A DNA stretch of 64,000 nt from Pseudomonas antarctica (GTDB lineage: Bacteria; Pseudomonadota; Gammaproteobacteria; Pseudomonadales; Pseudomonadaceae): contig NZ_CP015600.1 in the NCBI RefSeq assembly GCF_001647715.1, positions 6,076,001 to 6,140,000 of the forward strand, read 5' to 3'. The number at the start of each line of letters is the position of its first letter. Position 1 is the stretch's first letter. The notes below the pieces were generated by a model, which was not told the DNA's origin, made no database searches, and saw only the letters and a list, made by a program, of their open reading frames with translations. This document shows, one piece after another, positions 34,218 to 42,528 of the stretch. The translations under genes and the position numbers were made by a program.

Positions 34218-35159
34218 TTACTTCAGATGGTCCGTCAAATACCGGAAGTATTCCTGGCGAATCTCGGGAATCTCATTCGCCAAGTGATGCCTGCCCCGCG
34301 GCAGCATCAGCACTTCGGGCCGATCGAACTTGCTGCGCAGCACCTGCAGGTTGTGCTGCCAATCCACCGTCATGTCTTCCTCGCCCTGCACGATCACCGG
34401 CCGCCGTGGGCTGCGCGGTGCGGCTTCGATACGTTTGATCCAACGCGCCAGCGCACCCACCCAGGCGGTAGGCAGTTGGCGTGGCTGCAGGGGGTCAGCT
34501 TCCAGGAACGGCTTGAATTTGGGGTCGTTGGTGTTCTCGCTGAACCGCCGCGCAATGCCTTTGACGAACGGCCGCAGCAGGTAATAACTGACCTGCGACC
34601 AACCCCACGCACGCGGCCGCACCAAAGGCGACAACAGAAATGTCTTGCCCTGGGCCGGGCTGTCGGCGCCGTGATTGAGCAAATGGTCCACCACCACCGC
34701 ACCGCCGGTGCTTTGCCCGAACAGGTGCCAGGGTTGCGGCAGTTGCAGCGCCTTGGCCTGGGCGAACAAAGCCTGCACCACGTCCTGATACACCGAAAAA
34801 TCATCGATGCTGGCACGTGCGCCGCTGGACAGGCCATGCCCCGGCAGGTCGCAGGCAATCACCACAAACCCTTGGTCCAGGGCCCAATCCACCGCGTTGC
34901 GGTACAGGCCCATATGGTCGTAGAAGCCGTGGAACATAAACATCGTCGCCACAGGCTGTGGCGGCCACCACACCTGGGCAACCACCTCAAAGCCATCCAC
35001 GTCGAAACGCCCTAGACGGCTCAACGCCGGCACTTTGCGCGCAGATAAATCCAGCCCATAGAAACGCTGGTAGACCCGCGCCTCGGCGCTGAGCGGTTGC
35101 GCATCCACGAGTGGTCGCAAGCTTTCGCGCAGATAATCGGGGTCAAAACTGACAGGCAT
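34218..35159 (-). CDS. Alpha/beta hydrolase (lysophospholipase-like)
   Basis: A 313-residue serine hydrolase of the serine aminopeptidase S33 / Hydrolase_4 group. It has the oxyanion motif FMFHGFYDHMGLYR, the CDLPGHGLSSG strand motif, the nucleophile elbow GQSTGG, and a C-terminal Asp/His region (QGEEDMTVDWQHN, LPRGRHHLANE). No signal peptide, so cytosolic or membrane-associated. The start at 35159 (MPVSFDPDYLRE) was preferred over 35225, which would run through the inverted repeat upstream. Probably a monoacylglycerol lipase or lysophospholipase; substrate not proven. Confidence 0.82.
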   Translation of the reverse strand: MPVSFDPDYLRESLRPLVDAQPLSAEARVYQRFYGLDLSARKVPALSRLGRFDVDGFEVVAQVWWPPQPVATMFMFHGFYDHMGLYRNAVDWALDQGFVVIACDLPGHGLSSGARASIDDFSVYQDVVQALFAQAKALQLPQPWHLFGQSTGGAVVVDHLLNHGADSPAQGKTFLLSPLVRPRAWGWSQVSYYLLRPFVKGIARRFSENTNDPKFKPFLEADPLQPRQLPTAWVGALARWIKRIEAAPRSPRRPVIVQGEEDMTVDWQHNLQVLRSKFDRPEVLMLPRGRHHLANEIPEIRQEYFRYLTDHLK

Positions 35160-35182
35160 AAAGGGTTCCAGACTGACGGTGA

Positions 35183-35211
35183 AGATGAATATCGAGCAGC
35201 GATATTCATCT
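35183..35211. promoter_or_regulatory. Perfect 12-bp inverted repeat between divergent genes
   Basis: AGATGAATATCG (35183-35194), loop AGCAG, CGATATTCATCT (35200-35211). No T-run follows on either strand. Its place 24 bases upstream of the hydrolase start and 48 bases upstream of the DUF6436 start fits a shared operator better than a terminator. Confidence 0.75.
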
Positions 35212-35258
35212 GTCAGGGCAAGCATGGCAAGCTACGCGACCTTCGAGGATAGTTCTGA

Positions 35259-35837
35259 ATGCGACAGCCCTACCGTTCCGCCCTGTTCGCCAGCCTGATC
35301 CTGATCATCTGCACCGGCGTGCTGTGGGCGGCGTATGACTGGTTCCAGGGCCGCTACCTGCGCGCGTTCAGCGAACACACGGCCGTGTTCTCCGGCGACG
35401 CCCTGCGCCTGCCCGCCGAACTCGCAGGCCCAGGCCCGATTCGCCTGGTGCACTTCTGGGACCCGGCCTGCCCGTGCAACGTCGGCAACCAGCAACACCT
35501 GGGCGAGCTCATCGAGCAATACGCGCCCCAAGGCGTCGAGTTCTATGCCCTGCAAAAAGCCGGCAGCCACGGCCAACTGCCCGACAACCTGCGCAAGATG
35601 AAAACCCTCAATAACCTGGCCGGCGCCGATCAGGTGCCCGCCACCCCGGCTGTCGGGATTTGGGATCGCACTGGCAAGCTCGCGTATTTCGGACCGTACA
35701 GCGAAGGGCTGACGTGTAATTCCAGCAACAGCTTTATCGAGCCGATTTTGAAAGCCCTTGAGGCCGGGCGCGAAGTCGATGCGACCCATACTCTGGCGGT
35801 AGGCTGCTATTGCGAGTGGAGCAAGGCATCAAACTGA
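35259..35837 (+). CDS. DUF6436 thioredoxin-fold membrane-anchored protein
   Basis: A 192-residue protein with an N-terminal hydrophobic anchor (residues about 8-25), then a thioredoxin-like domain with HFWDPACPCN (Cys71, Cys73) in place of the classic CxxC and a TPAVGIWD segment at the cis-proline position. The C-terminal GCYCEW carries two more cysteines. It should face the periplasm. A CPC redox site is unusual; it may act as an oxidoreductase or a metal-binding protein. Divergent from the hydrolase; 90 bases ahead of the EamA pair. Confidence 0.78.
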   Translation: MRQPYRSALFASLILIICTGVLWAAYDWFQGRYLRAFSEHTAVFSGDALRLPAELAGPGPIRLVHFWDPACPCNVGNQQHLGELIEQYAPQGVEFYALQKAGSHGQLPDNLRKMKTLNNLAGADQVPATPAVGIWDRTGKLAYFGPYSEGLTCNSSNSFIEPILKALEAGREVDATHTLAVGCYCEWSKASN

Positions 35838-35927
35838 ACGGAGGCTGTTCGACCGGCAAACTCCAATCACCCGAGCGGCAGGCTGCTGTATCGTACGTTT
35901 TCGGTGAGATTGTAAGCATAGGAACAC

Positions 35928-36284
35928 ATGAGCCAGCTAACCATCATCCTCTGGATGCTCAACGTTATCGTGGATACGTCCGGCCAGTTGGCTTTCAAAG
36001 CCGCCGCCTCTGCCAGCGCCGAGCATGACGGCATGGCCCACTGGAAGCACATGCTCAAGCGCCCCTGGATCTGGCTTGGCGTGATCTGCTACGTCTTCGA
36101 ATTCGTGTTGTGGCTGGCGTTTCTCACGCTGGTGCCGTTGTCGGTCGGCGTGATGCTAGGCTCGATCAATATTGTGGTGATCATGATTGCCGGGCGTTTC
36201 CTGTTCAAGGAAAGCCTGACCAAATGGCGGTTGATCGGCATCATGCTGATCGCCTGTGGCGTGACCGTTGTGGGGTTTGAATAA
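35928..36284 (+). CDS. Small EamA/SMR-like membrane protein (ArnE-like), subunit 1
   Basis: A 118-residue protein with four hydrophobic helices, half the size of normal EamA/DMT carriers. The segment VDTSGQLAFKAA in helix 1 corresponds to the xxGQLxxK motif of ArnE, and GVMLGSINIVVIMIAGRFLFKE matches the second EamA half. Its stop overlaps the start of the next small EamA gene by one base (TAATG), so the two are likely subunits of one heteromer, like ArnE/ArnF. Probably flips or exports a small lipid-linked or polar molecule. Confidence 0.82.
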   Translation: MSQLTIILWMLNVIVDTSGQLAFKAAASASAEHDGMAHWKHMLKRPWIWLGVICYVFEFVLWLAFLTLVPLSVGVMLGSINIVVIMIAGRFLFKESLTKWRLIGIMLIACGVTVVGFE

Positions 36285-36697
36285 TGAAACGGTTCTATAT
36301 CCTGGGCTTTCTGGCGCTGATCATTTTTGACACGTTGGCGCAGGTCAGTTTCAAATTCGCCTCGGTGCATGCCGAACCACTGACGATGGATACCGCCTGG
36401 TTGGTGCGCGTGTTTGGCGCACCTTGGATCTACGGCGCCTTCGTGGGCTACATCGGCGCGTTCTTCACCTGGATGACGTTGCTTAAGTACGCACCGGTGG
36501 GGCCCGCGTTTGCGGCGTCCCATTTGGAGTTGATCAGCGTGACGCTGATCTCTGTCTGGTTATTCGATGACACCCTGACCTGGCCAAAAATCATCGGCGG
36601 CGCATTGATCATCGCAGGCATTCTCTGTCTCGCACGCAGTGAAGACAAAGAGAGCAAAACTGTCGAGGCCGAACCTTCGCAGCCACTGGCGTCATGA
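36284..36697 (+). CDS. Small EamA/SMR-like membrane protein (ArnF-like), subunit 2
   Basis: A 137-residue partner of the preceding protein with four hydrophobic helices. Helix 1 carries IFDTLAQVSFKFAS, the mirror of the LAQxxFK motif of ArnF, and the fourth helix ends in a charged cytosolic tail. It overlaps the preceding gene by one base and the following aminotransferase by four bases (ATGA), so all three are translationally coupled. Confidence 0.82.
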   Translation: MKRFYILGFLALIIFDTLAQVSFKFASVHAEPLTMDTAWLVRVFGAPWIYGAFVGYIGAFFTWMTLLKYAPVGPAFAASHLELISVTLISVWLFDDTLTWPKIIGGALIIAGILCLARSEDKESKTVEAEPSQPLAS

Positions 36698-37911
36698 CCA
36701 GGGAAATCCCGCCCACCGCTGGCCTGCCCTTAAGCTGGCGGGATTTGCTGAACCTTTCGGGCGACTTGGCCCAGTCTCTGGCCCGCCAGTTCTCGATTCC
36801 ACTGCCGGCGCTGCCCTGCTCCGGCACCGCCGCCCTGATCATCGCCCTGCGGGTCTTGCAGCAACGCATGCCCGGCCGCACCCGGCTGATCGTGCCGGCC
36901 TACACCTGCCCGCTGGTGGCGTTGGCCGCCCATTACTGCCCGCCGTTGCGCGTCGTACCCTGCGATTTGCAGCCAGGCAGCATTGACCTGGACGAACAGC
37001 AACTGAAACACCTGTGTGACGACAGCACGCTGGCCGTGGTGGTCACCCATCTGGCCGGGCGCGTCGCGGACGTCGATACCGCCAAGCGTATTGCCGATTC
37101 TGTCGGCGCTGTGGTCATCGAAGACGCGGCCCAAGCCATGGGCGCACTCGACGACGGCCGCAGCGTCGGGCTCAAAGGTGATGTGGGATTTTTCAGCATG
37201 GCGCTGGGCAAAGGGCTGACGACGGCCGAAGGCGGCGTGCTGTTCAGCCGCGACCCGGTGTTGCATCAGGCGCTGCACCGCCAATGCGCACAGGACCTGC
37301 CTTTCAGCCTGCGCTGGGAGCTGCAACGCAGCGCCGAGTTGTGGGGTTACGCGCTGCTTTACCAACCGCGCGGCTTGCACTATGTGTATGGCAAGCCGTT
37401 GCGCAAAGCGCTGGAACAGGGCGATGAAGTGAGTGCCGTGGGCGACGACTTTTCGGTGAATGACATCCCGTTGCACCGCCTGGGCGGCTATCGCCAGAAG
37501 GTCGGCGCCGCCGCACTGGCTCGCCTGCCCGATTACTTGCAGCAAGGCCGCGCCCGGGCCTTGCGCCGTGCAGCTCGCTTGAATGCCTTGCCCGGCGTCT
37601 CGGTCGTTATGGACAGACCAGGCCAACAAGGCACCTGGCCCTTTCTGATGGTGATGATGCCGTCTGCACAGGCCCGGGATGCGGCGATGGCGCAGTTGTG
37701 GACCTCGGGGCTGGGCGTGACCCGCCTGTTTATCCACACATTGCCGGACTACCCCGACGTGGCCCCGCTGCTGCAGCCTGGCGGCGATATCAGCCAAGCC
37801 CAGGCGTTCGCGACCCGCACACTGTCGATCAGTAACAGCCATTGGCTGACGGACGAACACTTCGAACAGATACTCAAGCAACTCAAGGCTATCGTCGCCA
37901 GCCTTCGTTGA
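36694..37911 (+). CDS. DegT/DnrJ/EryC1/StrS-family PLP aminotransferase
   Basis: A 405-residue sugar-aminotransferase-fold protein. The PLP phosphate-binding motif CSGTAALIIAL starts at residue 42, the PLP-ring aspartate is Asp144 in VIEDAAQAMGA, and the Schiff-base lysine is Lys173 in ALGKGLTTAEGG. The active site is therefore complete. ArnB and similar enzymes make amino sugars for envelope glycans. Third gene of the EamA-EamA-DegT operon. The 3' end overlaps the convergent arginase-fold gene by 23 bases. Substrate unknown; no sugar biosynthesis genes are adjacent. Confidence 0.85.
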   Translation: MTREIPPTAGLPLSWRDLLNLSGDLAQSLARQFSIPLPALPCSGTAALIIALRVLQQRMPGRTRLIVPAYTCPLVALAAHYCPPLRVVPCDLQPGSIDLDEQQLKHLCDDSTLAVVVTHLAGRVADVDTAKRIADSVGAVVIEDAAQAMGALDDGRSVGLKGDVGFFSMALGKGLTTAEGGVLFSRDPVLHQALHRQCAQDLPFSLRWELQRSAELWGYALLYQPRGLHYVYGKPLRKALEQGDEVSAVGDDFSVNDIPLHRLGGYRQKVGAAALARLPDYLQQGRARALRRAARLNALPGVSVVMDRPGQQGTWPFLMVMMPSAQARDAAMAQLWTSGLGVTRLFIHTLPDYPDVAPLLQPGGDISQAQAFATRTLSISNSHWLTDEHFEQILKQLKAIVASLR

Positions 37912-38767
37912 TACGCGCCACCAGGCGGCTGTTCAGCTCGTTCTGCTGCTGTTGCCAGATCTGCACCTGGGCCTCAGGCAGTTCTTCCTGGCCATCGGAG
38001 GCACTCAACCAACGTTTGAACTTGCTTTCATAGTGGTAGGCCGACACATCGCCAGTGATGTCCGCGCCAATGATCTGGCCCTGGCAGGCACTGATCAGGT
38101 CGTTCAGATGCTGCTCCAGGAATTCGCCCTGATCCCAGTTGGTGTTCACCACTTCCGGGCTCAGCACATCTTTATCGATGGACAGGTACACCGGCAGTGA
38201 ACGGTCAAACTGTGCCAGGAACGCGCGCATCAGCGCATCTGCATTGCTGAAGGCACGATTACTGCGCCCGGCGCCGATCCAGTTCATCCAGCGCGTGTCG
38301 ACGTTGACGTTCCAGTAGGTCAACTTGCGCTTGAGCAGCGGCGACCAGTGATTCTCCCACGCGTGGCCCAGGCCAATATCCTGCGAACCGATGCCCAACA
38401 CATGCACATGCTCGACCTGCGGCAAGCGGCTGGCCCAGTAGACCCAGGAGCCGCAGTGGATGCCGAACGGGTAGCGCATGTTATCGGGATGGTTGTCGCA
38501 GATGATCAGCTGGAACTTCTGCTGCGTCGGCAGGCGATTCAACAACAGCTGGCTGAGGTGGTGATAATCACCGCTGCCGGTAAATACACAGCCGTAATCG
38601 CTGGGCATTTGTGCGTGCAGGGCGGTTTCCAGCTCTTTGAATTGTGCCCAGCGGCAGCCGAAACGGATTTTTTCCTGCCAGGCCTGCAACGGCAACGTAA
38701 TCGCGCCGGGAATGTCACTGACGGCACTGTCGAAATCGAGAATCAGCGGCGGTCGGGCCTGGCTCAT
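37889..38767 (-). CDS. Arginase/ureohydrolase-fold protein of unknown substrate
   Basis: A 292-residue protein resembling the arginase-deacetylase fold. All the binuclear-metal ligand motifs can be placed: a His in GSGDYHH (residues 65-70), the DxHxD motif CDNHPDN (Asp91, His93, Asp95) and SxDxD in YLSIDKDVLSPE (Asp198, Asp200). The spacing and surrounding sequence differ strongly from agmatinase and arginase, so the substrate may be another amidine, amide or N-acyl compound. The start at 38767 overlaps the stop of the upstream acyltransferase gene (ATGA). It overlaps the DegT gene end to end. Confidence 0.72.
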   Translation of the reverse strand: MSQARPPLILDFDSAVSDIPGAITLPLQAWQEKIRFGCRWAQFKELETALHAQMPSDYGCVFTGSGDYHHLSQLLLNRLPTQQKFQLIICDNHPDNMRYPFGIHCGSWVYWASRLPQVEHVHVLGIGSQDIGLGHAWENHWSPLLKRKLTYWNVNVDTRWMNWIGAGRSNRAFSNADALMRAFLAQFDRSLPVYLSIDKDVLSPEVVNTNWDQGEFLEQHLNDLISACQGQIIGADITGDVSAYHYESKFKRWLSASDGQEELPEAQVQIWQQQQNELNSRLVARINEGWRR

Positions 38768-39870
38768 GAGGTGTGCTCCTGATGCCACTGGGTATCACTT
38801 TCAAAGTGATGACGGAACCGGTTGCCCAGCTTGCGCAACAGCGGGTTACGCACCCAGACCAGATGGCGGGTAAAGGTAAAGTCGGCGCCCAGGCTGGCCT
38901 TGACCTGCGGGTCGGTCCAACCCGCCACATAAAATTTCAGCCCATTGGCCAGCGCATATTCAAGGTTCACAAACCAACTGACGACATACAGGTTGAACTC
39001 CAGCGCCAGCGGGTAGCTAAGGCCGATGTACTTGTCGAGCAGCTTGTCGCCCTCCACGTAGCACAGGTTGTAGCCGATCAGCTCGTCGCAGTGCCAATAG
39101 CAGAACACGCGCCCGTTACTGCAGGCGTCCCGCAGAAGGCTGCTGAAAAATTCAGGGGTGAGCAGGTCAAAATGGATCTCGCTCTGGTCGTACACCGCCT
39201 TGTACAACCCGTACAACTGCGTGAGCCAGGCGTCATCGTTGAAGCGCGCATCACCGGTGTCCAGGACTTCCACCCGCAACGCCTCACGGCTGCGCAGTTT
39301 GCGTCGGATATTGCGGCGACGGCTGTGGGACAAGCGCGCCAGGTACTCATCAACCGTGGCAAAGTTGATCGGCACGTAGGCCAGCGCCTGCCCCTCGAGG
39401 CTGATGAAACCGCGCCGGGTGCACTCATCGATCAAGGCTTGCGCGTAGCGGTTATCCGCCTCGCTGAGCAGCGGAGAGTCGCACGGCACGTCTTTGACGA
39501 TGGTGAGCTTGCGCTGCGGCGCGCACGCCTCTTGCAACCACTGCGCGAGGTCCTGAGGCGACACGTCTTGGGGCAGTGGTGAATATTCACTGACCGTGGT
39601 CCCCACAAAACAACTGTCGACACGCAGCCAGGCATTCCAGAAACGATACCCGGGCCAGCTGCGAACACGCTTTTCGAACGCATCGTCGGCGGTGGTCAAC
39701 AGGTCGAAGGGCGTAAAGAAATACGGCAGGCCCTGGTCGGACAGACGAGCATCGAAGCCCACTGGCGGGTGCTGCAAAAAGCGGCTGATCAGCGACTGCG
39801 CTTCCAGGCAGCACGCATAGGCAACCTCGGAGCGGCTGGAGTCTGGAATGGGTTGCGGGGCGCAAGTCAT
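38764..39870 (-). CDS. FemAB-like / GNAT-fold acyltransferase
   Basis: A 368-residue protein whose C-terminal half (about 180-330) resembles the Acetyltransf_6 / peptidoglycan-aminoacyltransferase (FemAB) type of GNAT fold: INFATVDEYLARLSHSRRRNIRRK, then GRVFCYWHCDELIGYNLCYVEG, then SYPLALEFNLYVVSWFVNLEYAL and KFYVAGWTDPQVKASLGA. Basic RRRNIRRK is typical of this group. No signal peptide. Translationally coupled to the arginase-fold gene. It probably transfers an acyl or aminoacyl group; donor and acceptor unknown. The start at 39870 is chosen after the S-rich noncoding upstream region; 39972 is the alternative. Confidence 0.75.
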   Translation of the reverse strand: MTCAPQPIPDSSRSEVAYACCLEAQSLISRFLQHPPVGFDARLSDQGLPYFFTPFDLLTTADDAFEKRVRSWPGYRFWNAWLRVDSCFVGTTVSEYSPLPQDVSPQDLAQWLQEACAPQRKLTIVKDVPCDSPLLSEADNRYAQALIDECTRRGFISLEGQALAYVPINFATVDEYLARLSHSRRRNIRRKLRSREALRVEVLDTGDARFNDDAWLTQLYGLYKAVYDQSEIHFDLLTPEFFSSLLRDACSNGRVFCYWHCDELIGYNLCYVEGDKLLDKYIGLSYPLALEFNLYVVSWFVNLEYALANGLKFYVAGWTDPQVKASLGADFTFTRHLVWVRNPLLRKLGNRFRHHFESDTQWHQEHTS

Positions 39871-40040
39871 GGAAAAAAGCTCAAAGATGACGGGCGCAAT
39901 AGTAGCGTATTCAGGGTGCTCAACACTTGAACCTCGGCTGTCACAGCGGCGCATCGTGCGCGATATCAGCATTTCCCTCAGCCCTCGCCAAACCTATTAG
40001 ACTCCGTTGACCTTCAAGGTGAATGACTCAAGGACCGTCC

Positions 40041-42398
40041 ATGAAACGCAGCCTGACCGTGCTCGCTATCCTGATTGCCGCCCTCATGGCCGGCGCCGGC
40101 TGGTATGTCTACAGCAAGCAACCCACCCGCCAGGGCACCGAAACACTCGCCAACCTGCAAGGCGCGGTCACCGTGCGCTATGACGACCGGGGCGTGCCGC
40201 ACCTGCGGGCCGAGAACGAGACCGACCTGTACCGCGCCCTCGGCTATGTGCATGCACAGGACCGGCTGTTCCAGATGGAGATCATGCGGCGCCTGGCCCG
40301 TGGCGAACTGGCCGAGATACTGGGCCCGAAGATGCTCGAGACCGACAAGCTGTTCCGCAGCCTGCGCATTCGCGAACGCGCCTTGAGTTACGTGGAACAC
40401 ATGGACCACGATTCGCCGGCCTGGAAGGCCTTGCAAGCCTACCTGGACGGGATCAACCAATTTCAGGACAGCCACGCCAGCCCAATGGAGTTTGACGTAC
40501 TGGGCATCCCCAAGCGGCGGTTTACCGCTGAGGACACCATCAGCGTCGCCGGGTACATGGCCTACAGCTTTGCCGCCGCGTTTCGTACCGAGCCGCTGCT
40601 GACTTACGTACGCGACCAATTGGGCGGCGACTACCTGAAAGTCTTCGACCTCGACTGGCAGCCCAAAGGCGCGCTTAACCTGGCCGCCCGTGATTGGCAG
40701 ACGCTCGGCGCGCTTGCCTCCTTGAGCGACAGGGCCTTGGCCGAGAATGGCTTGCCGCAGTTCGAAGGCAGCAACGCCTGGGCCATCAGCGGCAGCCGCA
40801 CCAAGAGCGGCAAGCCCTTGCTGGCGGGCGACCCGCATATCCGTTTCTCGGTACCGTCGGTGTGGTACGAAGCGCAGCTCTCCGCACCCGGCTTTGAGCT
40901 CTACGGCTATCACAACGCGCTGGTGCCGGTGGCGTTCCTGGGGCACAACCTGGATTTCGGCTGGAGCCTGACCATGTTCCAGAACGATGACCTCGACCTG
41001 ATCGCCGAAAAGGTCAACCCCGACAACCCCAACCAGGTCTGGTACCACGGCCAATGGGTCAACATGACCAGCAGCGAGCAACAGATCGCGGTGAAGGGCC
41101 AGGCACCGGTGACCCTCACTCTGCGCCAGTCGCCCCACGGCCCGATCATCAATGATGTACTCGGCGAGAATGCCGGCAACACGCCGATTGCCATGTGGTG
41201 GGCATTCCTCGATACCGAGAATCCGATCCTCGAAGGTTTCTACCAGCTCAACCGCGCCGATACCCTGGCCAAGGTGCGCGCCGCGGCGGCCAAGGTTTCT
41301 GCACCGGGCCTGAATATCGTATGGGCAAATGCCAAGGGTGATATCGGCTGGTGGGCGGCGGCGCAATTGCCGATCCGCCCGGCCGGGGTCAACCCGGCGT
41401 TCATTCTCGACGGCAGCACCGCCCAGGCCGACAAGCTGGGTTTCTACCCTTTCAGCGCCAACCCCCAGGAAGAAAACCCGGCGCGGGGTTACGTGGTGTC
41501 GGCCAATGCCCAGCCGGCCTCACCCACCGGCATGGAAATCCCCGGTTACTACAACCTGGCCGACCGTGGCCAGCAATTGAACACGCAGTTGAGCGACAAA
41601 AGCGTGAAGTGGGACGTGAACAACAGCCAAGCCTTGCAACTGGGCACGACCACCGCCTACGGCCCACGCTTGCTGGCACCGCTGTTGCCGGTGCTGCGTG
41701 ACGTGGTCAAGGACCCGGCGCAGTTGAAACTGGTAGAACAATTGGCCGCCTGGAAAGGCGACTATCCGCTGGACTCCACCAGCGCCACACTCTTCAATCA
41801 GTTCCTGTTTAACCTCACCGACGCGGCCTTCCACCCAAAACTGGGCGACGCCCTGTTTAAAACCCTGCTCGGTACTCGGGTGATCGACGCCGCGCTGCCA
41901 CGCCTGGCCGCCTCGCCGGACTCGCCCTGGTGGAACGGCAAGCGCGCCGACACCGTCAAGCTCGCCTGGGACAACAGCCTGGCTCACCTCAAAGCCACCT
42001 TCGGCGATGACCCGACGCAATGGCAGTGGGGCAAGGCCCACACCCTGACCCACGGCCACCCGTTAGGCATGCAGAAGCCACTGGACAAGGTCTTCAATGT
42101 GGGCCCGTTCCCGGCGCCCGGCACCCACGAAGTGCCAAACAACCAGTCGGCGATGATCGGCCCCGCGCCCTGGCCGGTCACTTATGGCCCATCGACCCGT
42201 CGATTGATCGACTTCGCCGACCCGGCCCACGCCCTGACCATCAACCCGGTAGGGCAAAGCGGTGTGCCGTTTGACCGGCACTATGGCGACCAGGCCGAAA
42301 CCTACATTGAAGGCGGGTACGAACAGGCGCATTTCAGTGATGAGGAAGTGACGGCGAATACGCGGGGCACGCTGAAGCTGTTGCCTGCGAGAAAATAG
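40041..42398 (+). CDS. hacB: N-acyl-homoserine-lactone acylase / penicillin acylase-family enzyme
   Basis: A 785-residue Ntn-hydrolase precursor. An N-terminal signal or anchor (residues 5-25) exports it to the periplasm, where it self-cleaves between Gly243 and Ser244 in FEGSNAWAISG, making Ser244 the catalytic beta-chain N terminus. Other family motifs: VHAQDRLFQMEIMRRLARGE in the alpha chain and NNQSAMIGP near the C terminus. It corresponds by position (just beyond spuH on the opposite strand side) to PAO1 PA0305 HacB, which degrades long-chain acyl-homoserine lactones. Whether this one prefers AHL or another N-acyl substrate is not known. The ATG at 40041 gives MKRSLTVLAI. Confidence 0.87.
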   Translation: MKRSLTVLAILIAALMAGAGWYVYSKQPTRQGTETLANLQGAVTVRYDDRGVPHLRAENETDLYRALGYVHAQDRLFQMEIMRRLARGELAEILGPKMLETDKLFRSLRIRERALSYVEHMDHDSPAWKALQAYLDGINQFQDSHASPMEFDVLGIPKRRFTAEDTISVAGYMAYSFAAAFRTEPLLTYVRDQLGGDYLKVFDLDWQPKGALNLAARDWQTLGALASLSDRALAENGLPQFEGSNAWAISGSRTKSGKPLLAGDPHIRFSVPSVWYEAQLSAPGFELYGYHNALVPVAFLGHNLDFGWSLTMFQNDDLDLIAEKVNPDNPNQVWYHGQWVNMTSSEQQIAVKGQAPVTLTLRQSPHGPIINDVLGENAGNTPIAMWWAFLDTENPILEGFYQLNRADTLAKVRAAAAKVSAPGLNIVWANAKGDIGWWAAAQLPIRPAGVNPAFILDGSTAQADKLGFYPFSANPQEENPARGYVVSANAQPASPTGMEIPGYYNLADRGQQLNTQLSDKSVKWDVNNSQALQLGTTTAYGPRLLAPLLPVLRDVVKDPAQLKLVEQLAAWKGDYPLDSTSATLFNQFLFNLTDAAFHPKLGDALFKTLLGTRVIDAALPRLAASPDSPWWNGKRADTVKLAWDNSLAHLKATFGDDPTQWQWGKAHTLTHGHPLGMQKPLDKVFNVGPFPAPGTHEVPNNQSAMIGPAPWPVTYGPSTRRLIDFADPAHALTINPVGQSGVPFDRHYGDQAETYIEGGYEQAHFSDEEVTANTRGTLKLLPARK

Positions 42399-42416
42399 TG
42401 CTGGAAGAATGCGGTC

Positions 42417-42511
42417 AATGTGGGAGCGGGCTTGCTCGCGAATGCGGAGTATCAGTCACCAGATGTATCGACTGGCACACCGCATTCGCGAGCAAGCCCG
42501 CTCCCACATTT
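42417..42511. repeat. REP pair, nearly identical to the copy at 27349-27443
   Basis: Same arms and closely similar spacer as the other copy, 15 kb apart. It lies between the convergent ends of hacB and the AraC regulator. Confidence 0.95.
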
Positions 42512-42528
42512 GCTTTGTGTTGTAGCGA

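Noticed and set aside
36694..37911. Assignment of the DegT protein as ArnB
   Set aside because: No other arn biosynthetic gene is adjacent and the sequence lacks enough similarity that I can claim; kept as an unspecified family member.
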